Below, piece after piece: positions 16,603-26,804 of a DNA stretch of 64,000 nt. The DNA is from Natronosalvus hydrolyticus. GTDB taxonomy: Archaea; Halobacteriota; Halobacteria; Halobacteriales; Natrialbaceae. Every line of letters starts with the position of its first letter. The first letter of the stretch is position 1. Both the position numbers and the translations under genes were made by a program. The notes under the pieces were generated by a model. The model saw only the letters and a list, made by a program, of their open reading frames with translations. It had not been told where the DNA came from and ran no database searches. The stretch is taken from NCBI GenBank assembly GCA_025517525.1, contig JAOPJZ010000004.1, forward strand, positions 1 to 64,000, in the 5' to 3' direction.

Positions 16603-17631
16603 ATGCAACTCTCCGCCGTCGACCTCTCACCGGTCCCCGAGGACGGGACAGCGACTGAGGCGTACACGAACACCGTCGAGAGCGCCCGACAAGCCGAAGC
16701 ACTGGGCTATACTCGTTTCTGGGTTGCAGAACATCACGGGATGGGAAACAGACTCGCGGGAACGACACCAGAGGTCCTGCTCGGCCATCTCGCCGCCGAA
16801 ACCGAGACGATTCGACTCGGTTCCGGGGCCGTGTTGCTCAACCACTACAGTCCGTTCAAGGTCGCCGAACTCTTCGGCGCACTCGACGGTCTCGCGCCCG
16901 GCCGCATCGACGCCGGTCTGGGACGAGCGAACGGCTCCCCTGCCGCCGACCGTGCGCTCGAGACGCCCCGGCACATCCAGAACCCCGATCGCGACCACGC
17001 CGAGAAGATCGAAGCCGTGGTGAACCACCTCTATGGTACCTATCCAGAGGGCCACGCCTACGCCGACCTCGAGGTTCCCCGCTCGGGCGACGACCCGCCG
17101 GTACCGTGGGTGCTTGGCTCGAGTCCCTCGAGCGCCGAAATCGCGGGGAAACTTGGCTTTCGCTACTGTTTTGCAGCGTTTATCCGGCCGCAGTTCGCGA
17201 CCCACTCGTTCGAACGGTACCGCGAGACGTTTACGGCGTCGTCGCTGCCCGGTGGCCTCGAGGAACCCCAGGGAATAGTCGCCGTCAACGCAATCTGCGC
17301 CGAGACGGACGAAAAAGCCGCACGTAGGCGGGCTGTGGCGGAAGCTACGTTCCAGCGACTCCAGCGTGGCGAAATCGGGACGAGACCCTCCGTCGAGGAA
17401 GCTATCGACGAACTCGGTGGCGTTCCGGAGCCGACGCCGGCGAGGCTGGACGACGAAGCGTGGCCGCGAGCGATTTCGGGGAGTCCGGAGACGCTTGGCG
17501 GCTTGCTCGAGCAACTGGCCGACCGCGTCGGCGTCGACGAAGTGATGATCCAACACGCCATCGGCGAGCACGAACACGGCCTGCGCTCACACGAGTTGCT
17601 GGCCGACGAGATGGGGTTGACGCTGCGGTGA
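16603..17631 (+). CDS. LLM-class flavin-dependent oxidoreductase (luciferase-like)
   Basis: This 342-residue TIM-barrel protein belongs to the bacterial luciferase-like monooxygenase superfamily, MsnO8/YhbW-like subgroup, starting MQLSAVDLSPVPEDG. Visible features are WVAEHHGM, RLGSGAVLLNHY, RIDAGLGRANG and PWVLGSSPSSAEIA, where the flavin phosphate binds. It presumably uses FMN or F420 to oxidise an unknown substrate. It has its own promoter and is monocistronic. Confidence 0.88.
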   Translation: MQLSAVDLSPVPEDGTATEAYTNTVESARQAEALGYTRFWVAEHHGMGNRLAGTTPEVLLGHLAAETETIRLGSGAVLLNHYSPFKVAELFGALDGLAPGRIDAGLGRANGSPAADRALETPRHIQNPDRDHAEKIEAVVNHLYGTYPEGHAYADLEVPRSGDDPPVPWVLGSSPSSAEIAGKLGFRYCFAAFIRPQFATHSFERYRETFTASSLPGGLEEPQGIVAVNAICAETDEKAARRRAVAEATFQRLQRGEIGTRPSVEEAIDELGGVPEPTPARLDDEAWPRAISGSPETLGGLLEQLADRVGVDEVMIQHAIGEHEHGLRSHELLADEMGLTLR

Positions 17632-17696
17632 AGGCCCTCACCAGGACGTGAATGGGAGTGTTCAATCACTGGAGGGCATGTCCTGACCCAAGCCCC

Positions 17697-18602
17697 TCAC
17701 GCCCATACGACCGCCAGACTCGAGACACCTGGCACCCCGACGGCCTGTGAGCGCCACCCCAAATCCGTTCCGACGAGCATGGTACCGTCGTCGGTCACCG
17801 CATACGTCCCCTCGCCGTAACCGAGATCTCGAATCGAGTCGCTCGAGACGCCCGGGACGGGTTCGTCGGTCACGAGCGACCAGTCCGTGGCCGTCGGCCG
17901 ACCGTCCTCGAATCGACAGCCGTAGAGGCCACCGTTGCTCACCGCGTGCGCTCGAGTGCGGGCAGCGCTCACGACCGAAAACTCGCCCTCGACACAGCAC
18001 ATCCAACCGTTGCCGAGCACGTAGAGGCCATCGCCCGTCGCCGCTATCGGGGTCGCCGTCGCCGACACGTCGCGAACGTCCTCGAGGCCCGCGTAGGTGA
18101 GTCGGTCGCCAACTCGACGGAAAACGCCTCTTTCGGTTCCGGCAAGCGGGCCGTCGATGGCGCTGACGGTCGATGGGGTCGGGCGGTCGGCCTCGAACTC
18201 GAGGCGTTCCCACTCGCGATCCTCGTCGACGTCAGCGGTCTCGCCCTCGAGCGTCAGTCGCGATACCGTCCCGTCGGGAGCGGCCGCAAGCACGGTTCCG
18301 TCGTCGATTCCCACGGCAACCGCTTCGCCGTGACCGGTGGGTTCGAACGCGCCGATTCCGTTCTCGCTATCGGGACCGTTGCTTGGATTTCGGATTGCGA
18401 CCAGGACGTCGTCGTCGGTGGCGACCACGACCGTTCCCGACCCCGCTGCGACATCACGGGCGACACACCGCTGACACAGGCCGAACTCCCCGACGGTATC
18501 CCCGGAGATAGCGACCTCGAGGAGACCGATCTCGCTAGCAACGTAGACGGTGATCGATCCCTGTCGGTCGCCGTAAACGCGCTTTTCGTCTATCGAGAGC
18601 AT
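17697..18602 (-). CDS. HVO_0234-like beta-propeller protein
   Basis: The 301-residue frame starts MLSIDEKRVYGDRQG, which resembles the N-terminus of a haloarchaea-specific family named after Haloferax HVO_0234. It consists of repeating beta-strand units (VASEIGLLEVA, VVVATDDDVLVA, VAVGIDDGTVLAAAPDG, GLYVLGNGWMCCV), consistent with a beta-propeller. No signal peptide is visible, so it is probably cytoplasmic. The long upstream open frame to 18941 is ignored because it overlaps the zinc-ribbon gene and is not protein-like. Function unknown. Confidence 0.75.
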   Translation of the reverse strand: MLSIDEKRVYGDRQGSITVYVASEIGLLEVAISGDTVGEFGLCQRCVARDVAAGSGTVVVATDDDVLVAIRNPSNGPDSENGIGAFEPTGHGEAVAVGIDDGTVLAAAPDGTVSRLTLEGETADVDEDREWERLEFEADRPTPSTVSAIDGPLAGTERGVFRRVGDRLTYAGLEDVRDVSATATPIAATGDGLYVLGNGWMCCVEGEFSVVSAARTRAHAVSNGGLYGCRFEDGRPTATDWSLVTDEPVPGVSSDSIRDLGYGEGTYAVTDDGTMLVGTDLGWRSQAVGVPGVSSLAVVWA

Positions 18603-18767
18603 ACCGAGGGTTCGAGTCCGGTCGGTCAAAACCTTGTCTCTCGCCTCGAGGAGACGACTTCGAGGAGGTTCCCACCACAGGCACAGCCCCATGTAGTCTG
18701 TCAGTGGAAGCGGCACAGTCTTCCCCGTCCACAAAATGGAAACACACCCCCTCCTAACCGCGATTCG

Positions 18768-18968
18768 ATGAGAGAGTGGCCGAACGTCGCCTGCCCAGTG
18801 TGTGACCAGGGACTCGCCATCGGTGTTCCGTTCGACGCGACGGTCCACACCGTCGCCGAAAATGTCGATGGCTCGCTGGCCGAGACAACCGATTCCGGCG
18901 GTCGAGAAAAACGCCGGACGATTAGCTGTCCGAACGGCCACCCAGTAGCAGTCACGTTCACGTTCTGA
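18768..18968 (+). CDS. Small zinc-ribbon-like protein
   Basis: This 66-residue protein starts MREWPNVACPVC and has paired motifs CPVC near the start and CPNGH near the end, typical of one zinc-binding treble-clef or ribbon unit. Such small CPxC proteins are common in haloarchaea, mostly with unknown or regulatory roles. It is divergent from the beta-propeller gene. Confidence 0.65.
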   Translation: MREWPNVACPVCDQGLAIGVPFDATVHTVAENVDGSLAETTDSGGREKRRTISCPNGHPVAVTFTF

Positions 18969-19069
18969 CAGAGGTCGTTGTCGTCACGTACCGCTGATCG
19001 CCTCGAGTGACGCCAAACGGGCCCATACGTTCGGAACCACTTTGAGGCCGCCCGACAGAGTATCCCTCA

Positions 19070-20434
19070 ATGAAAGTGTTCGGTTCGAGCGGGACGCGTG
19101 GGGTTGCAAACGAAGAACTGACACCGTCGTTCGTCCTGCGCGTCGCCAAAGCCGCCGGGACCGCCTGGGGAGCCGACAGCGTCGCCCTGACTCGAGATAC
19201 CCGCCACACGGGCCGGATGCTCGCTGATGCGGCCGCCAGCGGTCTGGCAAGCACCGGTACCGACATCGACCGGCTGGGCATCCTCCCGACGCCCGGCGCA
19301 CAATTTTACGCCGAGCGAGAGGGCGTCCCCACCATCGTCATCACGGCTTCGCACAACCCGCCACAGTACAACGGCGTCAAGCTCGTCGGCGCTGATGGCG
19401 TCGAACTCGCCGTCGCCGACCTCGAGGAGATAGAACAGACGTTACTCGGCGAGACGTTTACCGTCGCCCCGTGGCACGAAACCGGCCGCGTGCGCACCGT
19501 CGACGGCATCTGTGACGATTACGTCGCCGAACTGCTCGCCCACGTCGACCGCGAGCGAATCGCCGACGCCGAGTTAACCGTCGCACTGGACCCCGGCCAC
19601 GGCGCTGGCTCGCTCACCAGCCCGGAGTTCTTCCGGGAACTCGGCTGTCGCGTCATCACCGTCAACGGCCAGGCGGACGGCCACTTCCCGGGGCGAGACC
19701 CCGAACCCGTCAGCGACAATCTCACCGACCTGGGCCGACTCGTCGAGACGACCGACGCCGATATCGGCATCGCCCACGACGGAGACGCCGACCGCGCTAT
19801 CTTCTTCGACGAGAACGGCACCTACATCGAAGGCGACGCCACCTTCGCCGCACTGGCCGCCGCCGAACTCGAGGCCGGCGACGTCACCGTCTCAGCGGTC
19901 AACGTTTCCCAGCGATTGGTCGACGTCGCCACCGACGCCGGAGCCGACCTCGAGTTGACCCCGATTGGCTCGACCAACATCATCACCCGCATCGAGGAAC
20001 TGCAGGCTAACGACAGACACGTCCCCATCGCAGGCGAAGGCAACGGCGGCATCTTCTTCCCCTCGTTCCGCCTGGCTCGAGACGGTGCCTACACGGCCGC
20101 CCGATTCCTCGAGCTGGTCGCCGACCGATCAGTCAGCGATATCGTCGCACCCTACGACGGTTACGCGAACGTGCGCCGAAACATCGAATACGACTCGACG
20201 GCCGAACGTGACGCGATGCTCGACGCTGCGGCTAACCAGGCGCAGGCTGCCGACGCCGAACTCAACACCCGCGACGGCTATCGCCTCGATTACGGCGACG
20301 CCTGGGTGCTCGCGCGTCCCTCGGGCACCGAACCGCTGGTCCGCATATACGCCGAAGCCCGCGAGGAGACGCGAGCCAATGCACTCGTCCACGAGATGTA
20401 CGAAGCGCTCGAGACGGCGAAAACGAGCGTTTAG
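19070..20434 (+). CDS. glmM: Phosphohexomutase (phosphoglucosamine/phosphomannomutase)
   Basis: This 454-residue enzyme of the alpha-D-phosphohexomutase family interconverts sugar 1- and 6-phosphates for glycan precursor synthesis. It has the four expected motifs: catalytic serine loop TASHNPPQYNG (around 91-101), metal loop DGDADR (around 238-243), sugar loop GEGNGG (around 321-326) and phosphate loop RPSGTEPLVRIYAE (from about 415). GlmM- and ManB-type activities cannot be separated from sequence here; glmM is the usual archaeal assignment for this type. Confidence 0.88.
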   Translation: MKVFGSSGTRGVANEELTPSFVLRVAKAAGTAWGADSVALTRDTRHTGRMLADAAASGLASTGTDIDRLGILPTPGAQFYAEREGVPTIVITASHNPPQYNGVKLVGADGVELAVADLEEIEQTLLGETFTVAPWHETGRVRTVDGICDDYVAELLAHVDRERIADAELTVALDPGHGAGSLTSPEFFRELGCRVITVNGQADGHFPGRDPEPVSDNLTDLGRLVETTDADIGIAHDGDADRAIFFDENGTYIEGDATFAALAAAELEAGDVTVSAVNVSQRLVDVATDAGADLELTPIGSTNIITRIEELQANDRHVPIAGEGNGGIFFPSFRLARDGAYTAARFLELVADRSVSDIVAPYDGYANVRRNIEYDSTAERDAMLDAAANQAQAADAELNTRDGYRLDYGDAWVLARPSGTEPLVRIYAEAREETRANALVHEMYEALETAKTSV

Positions 20435-20469
20435 CGGCTTTCCACACCGGTAGCCATTTGAGAGAGGAA

Positions 20470-20868
20470 TTACGAGACGATTGTCACCGGCATCGTCGCT
20501 TCACGGGCGACTGCTTCTGCAACGCTTCCGAGGAGCATCCGTGAAACGCCCGACCGACCTTTGCTCCCGATGATGATTCCGTCGAAACCGTTTTCTTCGG
20601 CGTAGGAGACGACCGTCTCTGCAGGCTCTCCCTCGATGACGAGCGCGCTGACGTTGCCCGCGTGGTCGCTCGTGTCAGCTGCCAAATTCTCGAAAAACTC
20701 CGGTTCGGGCGGTGCTTCGTCGACTGGCCTCCCGGCGTACGCCGCCTCGAGGCTGTCGACGACGTTCAGTACGGTGATGTCGGCCTCGGGAAACGTCTCG
20801 AGTGCGTGTTCGAGCGCGGCTCGGGCCGGCGGCGAGTCGTCCATCGCGACGAGCAACTGGCGCGTCAT
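20470..20868 (-). CDS. Universal stress protein (UspA family)
   Basis: This 132-residue single-domain protein starts MTRQLLVAMDDSPPA. It ends with the ATP-binding pattern G-x2-G-x9-G-S (GSKGRSGVSRMLLGSVAEAV) and VTIVS. Family members bind ATP and help survival under stress. An upstream extension to 20955 in frame is not protein-like. It converges with the phosphohexomutase gene. Confidence 0.9.
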   Translation of the reverse strand: MTRQLLVAMDDSPPARAALEHALETFPEADITVLNVVDSLEAAYAGRPVDEAPPEPEFFENLAADTSDHAGNVSALVIEGEPAETVVSYAEENGFDGIIIGSKGRSGVSRMLLGSVAEAVAREATMPVTIVS

Positions 20869-20975
20869 ACCAGTAGATACGGAGAGCGTGCCAAAAGAAG
20901 TGCCGCATCGGTTCACCCTCGAGCCAGGGGATCCAAACCCCGCGAAAGGGCACACGCGGCTCGGAACGCCAGTTC

Positions 20976-21035
20976 ACGAATCAGCCGATAGCACCGTCTC
21001 GAGCATTACGAATCAGCCGATAGCACCGTCTCGAG
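20976..21035. repeat. 32-bp tandem duplication across a gene end
   Basis: A 28-bp unit starting acgaatcagccgatag is repeated exactly at 20976-21003 and 21008-21035, a 32-bp period. The second copy encodes the C-terminal LETVLSADS of the minus-strand coiled-coil protein. The first copy, beyond the current TAA stop, could encode the same residues again followed by TGA. This looks like a slippage duplication that created a new stop. Confidence 0.8.
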
Positions 21036-22190
21036 GTGCTTACGTTCCTCACGCAGTTCCTCGAGTTCGATCTCGATACGCCCGTCAGCGAGGCGTTCGC
21101 GCTCGTCAGTCGAGAGCTGTTCGATGGCCGTCGCCGCCCTCTGCAGGCGGTCGAAGTCGACGTCGTTGTCGAACGTCAGCCGCCGAACTGCGAGCAGTCG
21201 GTCGACAAGTTCCTGACCGCCGACGCGCTCGACGAGCGGGCGTTTGTCCCGAATCGCGTGCCGGAGGACACCGGCCTCGGCGGGCGGCCACTCGAGTTCG
21301 AGCGGGGTCGAATCCAGTCGCTCGAGGTAGGTCTGTCTGGTCGCGATCCGACGTTTGAGTTCGCCGGCGTCGTCGACGTAATGGCTCAACTTCGACCGAG
21401 AGTACTGGGCGTACTCGAGCAGTTTCGAAATCGAGTACTCGCCGGCGTCGGTCGTCTCGACGTACTCGCGAAGCTCCTCCGGCGGTTGTTCGAAAGGAAC
21501 GAACGGGTGATGGCGACTCCGCTCGAGTAAGGTAAACACCGTCCGAGCGGACGCCTCGGAGCGATACGTTTCGAACGCCGCCTCCCGAAGCGCCTCGTTG
21601 TAGGTCTCGATCGGCTCCTGGAGCCGTTCGACGGGTGCCTCGAGGTCGGCGTCACCGAGTTCCAGCAAGCGTTTTCGGTCCTCGATTTCGGCTTCGACCG
21701 TCTCGAGTCGCGTCCGAGCGGCCGTCAGCGCCGCTTTTTGCTCCTCGCGGGCGGCTTCGTACTCCTCGAGCAGGTCGGCAGCCTCACTCGCCGGCTCGAG
21801 TGCCTGCTCGGCTCGTTCGAAGTCAGATTCGGTGAGCCGGCGTTTGTCGATCGCCTCGAGCGATGCATCGAACGCCTCTCGGTGTGGCAACTCCTCGGGC
21901 AGTGACTCGATCAGCGTCGAAAACTTCCCCTCGAGTTCGACGTAGGCCTTGAACGTCTCCCGACCCGACCCCGACGCACGGTCGACGTACGTCTCGAGGA
22001 GTTTCATCGCGTTCCGATAGGCGTCTGCCCCGGTTTCGACCCGGTCGCGACCGCCAGCTTCCTCGAGGGCTCGTTCCGCGCGCTCGAGTCGGTCGCGAGC
22101 GTGCTCGAGTCGCGTCGCCGGATCCGATCCGTCGCCAGCCGCCGACTCGGCCGTTTGTGCACCCGCCGAGGGCTGACCAGTATCACCCAT
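21006..22190 (-). CDS. Haloarchaeal coiled-coil protein (DUF7118-like)
   Basis: This 394-residue acidic, almost entirely helical protein has long heptad-like coiled coils (for example residues 25-60 and 135-180) and no membrane segment or enzyme motif. It resembles a haloarchaea-only family annotated as DUF7118. Its ATG lies 2 bp after the stop of hisI, so the two are co-transcribed. The C-terminus lies in a 32-bp tandem duplication. Function unknown; a structural or scaffolding role would suit the coiled coils. Confidence 0.75.
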   Translation of the reverse strand: MGDTGQPSAGAQTAESAAGDGSDPATRLEHARDRLERAERALEEAGGRDRVETGADAYRNAMKLLETYVDRASGSGRETFKAYVELEGKFSTLIESLPEELPHREAFDASLEAIDKRRLTESDFERAEQALEPASEAADLLEEYEAAREEQKAALTAARTRLETVEAEIEDRKRLLELGDADLEAPVERLQEPIETYNEALREAAFETYRSEASARTVFTLLERSRHHPFVPFEQPPEELREYVETTDAGEYSISKLLEYAQYSRSKLSHYVDDAGELKRRIATRQTYLERLDSTPLELEWPPAEAGVLRHAIRDKRPLVERVGGQELVDRLLAVRRLTFDNDVDFDRLQRAATAIEQLSTDERERLADGRIEIELEELREERKHLETVLSADS

Positions 22191-22192
22191 GA

Positions 22193-22561
22193 CTACTCGT
22201 AAACGGCCTCCGGATCGAACACCCGTTCGCCGACGTGCTCACCATCGACCGTCCGGTAGAAACACGATCGGTGGCCCGTGTGACAGGCCCCGCCTTCCTG
22301 ATCGACGAGATACAACAGGGTGTCGGCGTCACAGTCGACACGGACCTCGTGAATCGACTGGGTGTGGCCGCTCGTCTTGCCTTTCTGCCAGAGTTCGTCC
22401 CGACTTCTGGAGTAATAGTGTGCGACGCCGGTCTCGAGCGTTGCCTCGAGGGCCGCCGGCGACACGTACGCGAGCATCAACACCTCGCCCGAGTCGGCGT
22501 CCTGTGCGACGGCCGGAACGAGGCCATCATCACCGAAATCCACGTCGATACCGTCGGTCAT
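22193..22561 (-). CDS. hisI: Phosphoribosyl-AMP cyclohydrolase
   Basis: This 122-residue enzyme opens the adenine ring of PR-AMP in histidine biosynthesis. The start [10 protein letters not shown] gives the normal length. It keeps the metal-site residues in DCDADT and the cysteine/histidine-rich segment [10 protein letters not shown]. It acts alone here (no hisE fusion). It is followed after 2 bp by the coiled-coil gene and preceded by arlJ. Confidence 0.93.
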   Translation of the reverse strand: MTDGIDVDFGDDGLVPAVAQDADSGEVLMLAYVSPAALEATLETGVAHYYSRSRDELWQKGKTSGHTQSIHEVRVDCDADTLLYLVDQEGGACHTGHRSCFYRTVDGEHVGERVFDPEAVYE

Positions 22562-22652
22562 GCGTGGGTGAAAGACCGAGAGGGCTATGGGTCTTTTGGA
22601 GGAGACGACGATCGGCTGTGAAAATAGCGACGGTGACCGATACTCCAGACGA

Positions 22653-24371
22653 TCAGACCGAGACGACCGCATTGACCACGTACGTCGTCGTCGCGGCGAC
22701 GATCGCACCCAGCCACGTCATGAACACGAAGTGAACCAGTCCGCTCACGAGGTGGCCGCGGTCGGTCAGCCGAATCATGATCGACGACAGCATTGCGTTG
22801 ATGAAAATCGTCATGATCAACAGGTACTCGATCATCGCAAGGTTGTACTGTTCGGTGCTCAAGAGGTCGCCCACGATCTCCTGATCCAGATCCATTTCGG
22901 CGGTGATCTCCATCATGATCTCGACGACCTCGAGGCCGATGAAAAAGGCGAAGACGCTCGAGGCCGTAATCCCGTACAGCACGCCAATAAGTGTCGTCGT
23001 CGCTTGCTGGCGCTTTTCACGAACCTTCAGCACCTGGTTCTGGTTTTTGCTGATAACCTGTCCCAGCAGTCTTGGGTCTCCACCCATCTGGCGACCGACG
23101 ACGTACATGTCGCCAAACTTCTGAATCAGGTACGAACCGGTTTCGGCCGCGAACAGCCGCCAGGACCGAACGTCGTCGATTCGCATGTTGAGCCGCTTGT
23201 ATAGCGAATCGACGTTTTTCGTAAGCGAGCCGAAATCCTTGTGACGCAGGCTCTCGAGGACGCTCCCCGTCGACGCCTGCTTGACGCTTTCGACGGCCCC
23301 CAGTGCGCGGATAAAACTCGGAAACTCGCTGTCACGGTTTCGGACCCGGTTTTCTTCTTGGCGCATGCGCCAACCGGGCAGCAACAGGGGCGTCACCGGT
23401 ATCGCAGCCATAATCGGCAGCGGGATTCGGTCGGAAGCCATCGGCGTATAGCCGAGCAACACGACGAGGACGACCGCAGCGAGTACCAGACTCCCGACCG
23501 AACCGATCGCCAGCGCTCGCGGAATCCTCGCCAGCGGGCCCTCACCGGCCGTCTCCTCTAAATACCACAGCGGGTCGTACGGCGAGATGACGTGCATCGT
23601 ATAGACGAACGCCACCTGCACGAACGCGAACATGACGATGGTCCCCGCGATGAGCAACGTCGGGCTGGTGCCGATCAAAATCGGCAGGACGATGGCGAAC
23701 ACGAGGACGAACGCGACCGAGAGCATCATCGACAGATACAGCTCCTTCATCAGATCGAGTTTCGTCAGGTCCGATTCGTACCGCGTGACGAACTGCTGGA
23801 TAATGGTGTCCTGCTCGTCCATCAGGAAGTCGCTGATCTCCTGCCCACCACCGACGGTGTAGGCCAATCGCTCGAGGAAATCGGAGAGCAACGGACTCCC
23901 GCTCTGTTTCGCCCGAATCCGACAGGCGTCGTCGAGGCTCAGATTCCAGGTGTCGACGAGCGCGACCAGGTGGCCCATCTCCTCGGCGATGGCCTCGTAC
24001 TCGTCTTCCTCGGCGAGGATACGAAACACCTCGACCCGGTTGACGTTGGTCATCGAGAGTACCGTGATGTGGGTCAAAAACAGGTGAAAGCGCTGGCGAA
24101 CCTGCTTTCGTTTGCGGTCCTGAACGATTTTCGGATAGATAACGGCGACCACGATGGCCAACAGCCCGAATAGAAGCGACGGCACAATGACGAACAGCGA
24201 CATCCCGAGTGTAATCGGGATGACCGTCGCCCCAATGAACATCCCGAACGCCGGCGCGATGACGAGCAGGAGATACCGCTCGATGGACATCTCCATCGAC
24301 TCGTAGGCCGTGTTGAGCGACGCAAGCGCCGAGCGCGTCGTCATTTCCGGCCCCTGGGTGTTCGTGGACAT
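22653..24371 (-). CDS. arlJ: Archaellum assembly membrane protein ArlJ (FlaJ)
   Basis: This 572-residue polytopic membrane protein of the type II/IV secretion GspF/TadC family is the membrane platform of the archaellum motor, on which the ArlI ATPase acts. It has hydrophobic helices near residues 32-75, in a central block and at the C-terminus, and two long cytoplasmic helical domains. It follows arlI by 26 bp as the last gene of the minus-strand arl operon. Length is normal for haloarchaea. Confidence 0.93.
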   Translation of the reverse strand: MSTNTQGPEMTTRSALASLNTAYESMEMSIERYLLLVIAPAFGMFIGATVIPITLGMSLFVIVPSLLFGLLAIVVAVIYPKIVQDRKRKQVRQRFHLFLTHITVLSMTNVNRVEVFRILAEEDEYEAIAEEMGHLVALVDTWNLSLDDACRIRAKQSGSPLLSDFLERLAYTVGGGQEISDFLMDEQDTIIQQFVTRYESDLTKLDLMKELYLSMMLSVAFVLVFAIVLPILIGTSPTLLIAGTIVMFAFVQVAFVYTMHVISPYDPLWYLEETAGEGPLARIPRALAIGSVGSLVLAAVVLVVLLGYTPMASDRIPLPIMAAIPVTPLLLPGWRMRQEENRVRNRDSEFPSFIRALGAVESVKQASTGSVLESLRHKDFGSLTKNVDSLYKRLNMRIDDVRSWRLFAAETGSYLIQKFGDMYVVGRQMGGDPRLLGQVISKNQNQVLKVREKRQQATTTLIGVLYGITASSVFAFFIGLEVVEIMMEITAEMDLDQEIVGDLLSTEQYNLAMIEYLLIMTIFINAMLSSIMIRLTDRGHLVSGLVHFVFMTWLGAIVAATTTYVVNAVVSV

Positions 24372-24397
24372 GGTCGTAGTGGTGTGTCTGTATCGAT

Positions 24398-26077
24398 TCA
24401 GGCGAATTGCTCGAGTCCGCGAACCTGAATCGGCAGTCCCTGGACGCCATCTCGCTGGAAGCTCGAGATGGCATCGTTGGTCTCGGCGTATCCGAGCACG
24501 TCGGCGTCGATGAGCTGTCGGATAATCTCGGCGCGCCGATCTAGTTCGTTGTAGATGTCCCGGGTATCCCGGTAACCCAGCAGTGTGGCGATCTGTTCTT
24601 CGAGGACGTAGGAGTTGTTCCGACCGGTGAAGGCGACCTCGTCGTCTCGTGGGTCCCAGCTGAACGCTTCGCGGGTGACCACGCCGCCTTCGTAGTCGGA
24701 GTACCCCTCGATTTCCTGGACGCTCGTGACCCGACGCAGGATATCATCGCCCTGTTTGACCCGGTTCTGGAACAGCGCGACGTCGCAGTTGTCCATGAAC
24801 GTCTCGGGGACGTTGATCGGGTTTCCGGTGAATCGCTGAATCATCGAGACGATGTCGCTCGCGTGGAACGTCAGGATGACGGGGTGGCCCGTCTGAGCGG
24901 CCTGGAACGCCATCTGTCCTTCCGCACCACGGACCTCACCCACGATGATGTAGTCGGGCCGCGAACGCAACGCGGCCGCGACCAGATCGAACATATCCAC
25001 GTCCGCGTTGTCGTCGCCAGTTCCCTCTCGCGTCAACAACTGCTGCCAGGTGTTGTGCGGCGGGACGACCTCCGCCGTGTCCTCTGCGGTGTAGATTTTG
25101 GCATCCCGCGGGATGAACGATAGCATCGCGTTGAGCGTCGTCGTCTTCCCCGAGGCCGTCTCGCCGACGACGAACACCGTCTGTTCGTTCTCCATACAGA
25201 GCCAGAGGTACGCCGACAGCTCCGGCGAGAGCGTCCCCCACTTCGTAATCTGGAGGATGGTCAGCGGCACTTCCTCCCCCTGTCGGATCGTGAGCGACGG
25301 CCCCTGCACGGAGACGTCGTCGGAGTAAATGATGTTGATACGCGAGCCATCCGGGAGCGTGGCGTCGATCACCGGATCGGAGTCGGATACCGGGTGATTC
25401 ATGCGCTCACCCATGTTCCGGAGCCACTGTTCGAACTCCTCCGGCGAGCCGAAATCGACCGTCGCCTGGAGCATCCCGTAGGTGCCGTGGTCGATGTAAC
25501 ACTGGTGGGGCCCGATGACGTGAATGTCCTCGTTTGCCGTGTCGACCATCACCGGCTCGAGGGGACCGAGACCGACGATATCTCGTTGCAGCTGGTATCT
25601 GAGTTTGTCGTACTGTTCGCGCGACAGACTCACCTTGCCACCACCGAGCGCTTTCAGTCTGCCAATCGATTGCCCCGTCAGCCCCGTCGTGACTTCGGCG
25701 ACCTCGCCCAGGAGTTCGTCGAGATGTTCTTCGAACTCCTCGTTGTCGGTGGGGGCCGGCCGAGTGACGCTTTTGTCCAAAATGAGTCCGCGAATACGGT
25801 TGTACAGGGCTTTGTCAGCTGCCTCGAGCGTGGGCTCAACGCAGTAGTACGTGGTATCGATCCCGACGTCACCGTGAACGTGGACGAAAATCGGCGCTTC
25901 AGCCTCATAGAGGACGTTCGGCCGGTCCGATTCCCACTCGCCGGATGGCTCCTCGATGAGCGACGGATACTCGCCGTACTCCTCGTTGAACCACTCGAGG
26001 TGCTCGCGCAGGTGTGGGTGTTCACTCGCCAGGGCGTCGAGTTCGTTCGTCAGTCGCGCCGTGCTGAAATCCGCCAT
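24398..26077 (-). CDS. arlI: Archaellum motor ATPase ArlI (FlaI)
   Basis: This 559-residue secretion ATPase powers both assembly and rotation of the archaellum. Walker A is GETASGKTTT near residue 305, followed by the Asp box around IYTAEDTAEVVPPHN and the Walker B/His-box region VGEVRGAEG and TFHASD. The N-terminal ~200 residues are the regulatory domain. The ATG is 1 bp after the arlH stop, so translation is coupled. Confidence 0.95.
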   Translation of the reverse strand: MADFSTARLTNELDALASEHPHLREHLEWFNEEYGEYPSLIEEPSGEWESDRPNVLYEAEAPIFVHVHGDVGIDTTYYCVEPTLEAADKALYNRIRGLILDKSVTRPAPTDNEEFEEHLDELLGEVAEVTTGLTGQSIGRLKALGGGKVSLSREQYDKLRYQLQRDIVGLGPLEPVMVDTANEDIHVIGPHQCYIDHGTYGMLQATVDFGSPEEFEQWLRNMGERMNHPVSDSDPVIDATLPDGSRINIIYSDDVSVQGPSLTIRQGEEVPLTILQITKWGTLSPELSAYLWLCMENEQTVFVVGETASGKTTTLNAMLSFIPRDAKIYTAEDTAEVVPPHNTWQQLLTREGTGDDNADVDMFDLVAAALRSRPDYIIVGEVRGAEGQMAFQAAQTGHPVILTFHASDIVSMIQRFTGNPINVPETFMDNCDVALFQNRVKQGDDILRRVTSVQEIEGYSDYEGGVVTREAFSWDPRDDEVAFTGRNNSYVLEEQIATLLGYRDTRDIYNELDRRAEIIRQLIDADVLGYAETNDAISSFQRDGVQGLPIQVRGLEQFA

Positions 26078-26078
26078 G

Positions 26079-26804
26079 TTAGGCCACCGTCCGGCTCACG
26101 ATCGACAGGCCACGGCCCTGCTGGACGTTGAAGCCGATTGAGTCGTCGACCGGGTTTTTCATATTCTGGAACCGACGCACCCGAATCTGGCGTCTGATCT
26201 CCTGACCGACCGCTGCCGTCTCGATATCCAGGTAGATGTCGGCGACGTTTCGTAGCGGGCGCAGTGCATCGTCGGCGACGCTCGTCGGATCGATGGTCAA
26301 CACGACCGTCTTCTCCTGGAGGGTTACCTGCCGCAAGAACGTGACCAGCCGCTGGAGGACGTGGTCGGCGTCTTCCGGGTCGGCCGCCTCGAAGTTCGGG
26401 TCGTTTCGCAACAGCGCCGACAGCGTGTCGACGAACACGACGTCCGCTCGCCAGAGCGTCTGTGCATCGGCCAACCGCGCCAGTAACTGGCGTTCGGCCC
26501 CTCTCGAGTGGGTGTCAACGTTCGCGTGCAAAAACAACAGCTGTTCGTCGAGCAGGAAGTCCACCACGTCGTAGGAGAGCGAGTGCATCTGCTGGACGAA
26601 CTCCCAGGACTCGAGTTCCGTCGAAATGTAGGTGACGTAGGTACCCTCGCTTGCCATTCCATACGAAAACCGTTGGCTCAGCGCACTCTTCCCCGCGCCG
26701 TCTTCGCCTTCGATGAGCACGACGCTCCCCTCCGGAAGGCCGCCACCGAAGGCGTTGTTGACGCGGTCAGTCTCCGTCAAACCGAGTGAGTAGTGGTCAG
26801 TCAT
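26079..26804 (-). CDS. arlH: Archaellum regulatory ATPase ArlH (FlaH)
   Basis: This 241-residue KaiC-like RecA-fold protein binds ATP and joins ArlI and ArlJ in the motor. Walker A is GEDGAGKSAL (33-42) and the Walker B region is VVFVDTLSALL. The start overlaps the arlG stop by 4 bp (ATGA), which indicates translational coupling. Confidence 0.94.
   Translation of the reverse strand: MTDHYSLGLTETDRVNNAFGGGLPEGSVVLIEGEDGAGKSALSQRFSYGMASEGTYVTYISTELESWEFVQQMHSLSYDVVDFLLDEQLLFLHANVDTHSRGAERQLLARLADAQTLWRADVVFVDTLSALLRNDPNFEAADPEDADHVLQRLVTFLRQVTLQEKTVVLTIDPTSVADDALRPLRNVADIYLDIETAAVGQEIRRQIRVRRFQNMKNPVDDSIGFNVQQGRGLSIVSRTVA

Noticed and set aside
17946..18767. Long upstream extension of the small zinc-ribbon gene
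   Set aside because: It is the antisense shadow of the beta-propeller gene; the real protein begins at 18768.
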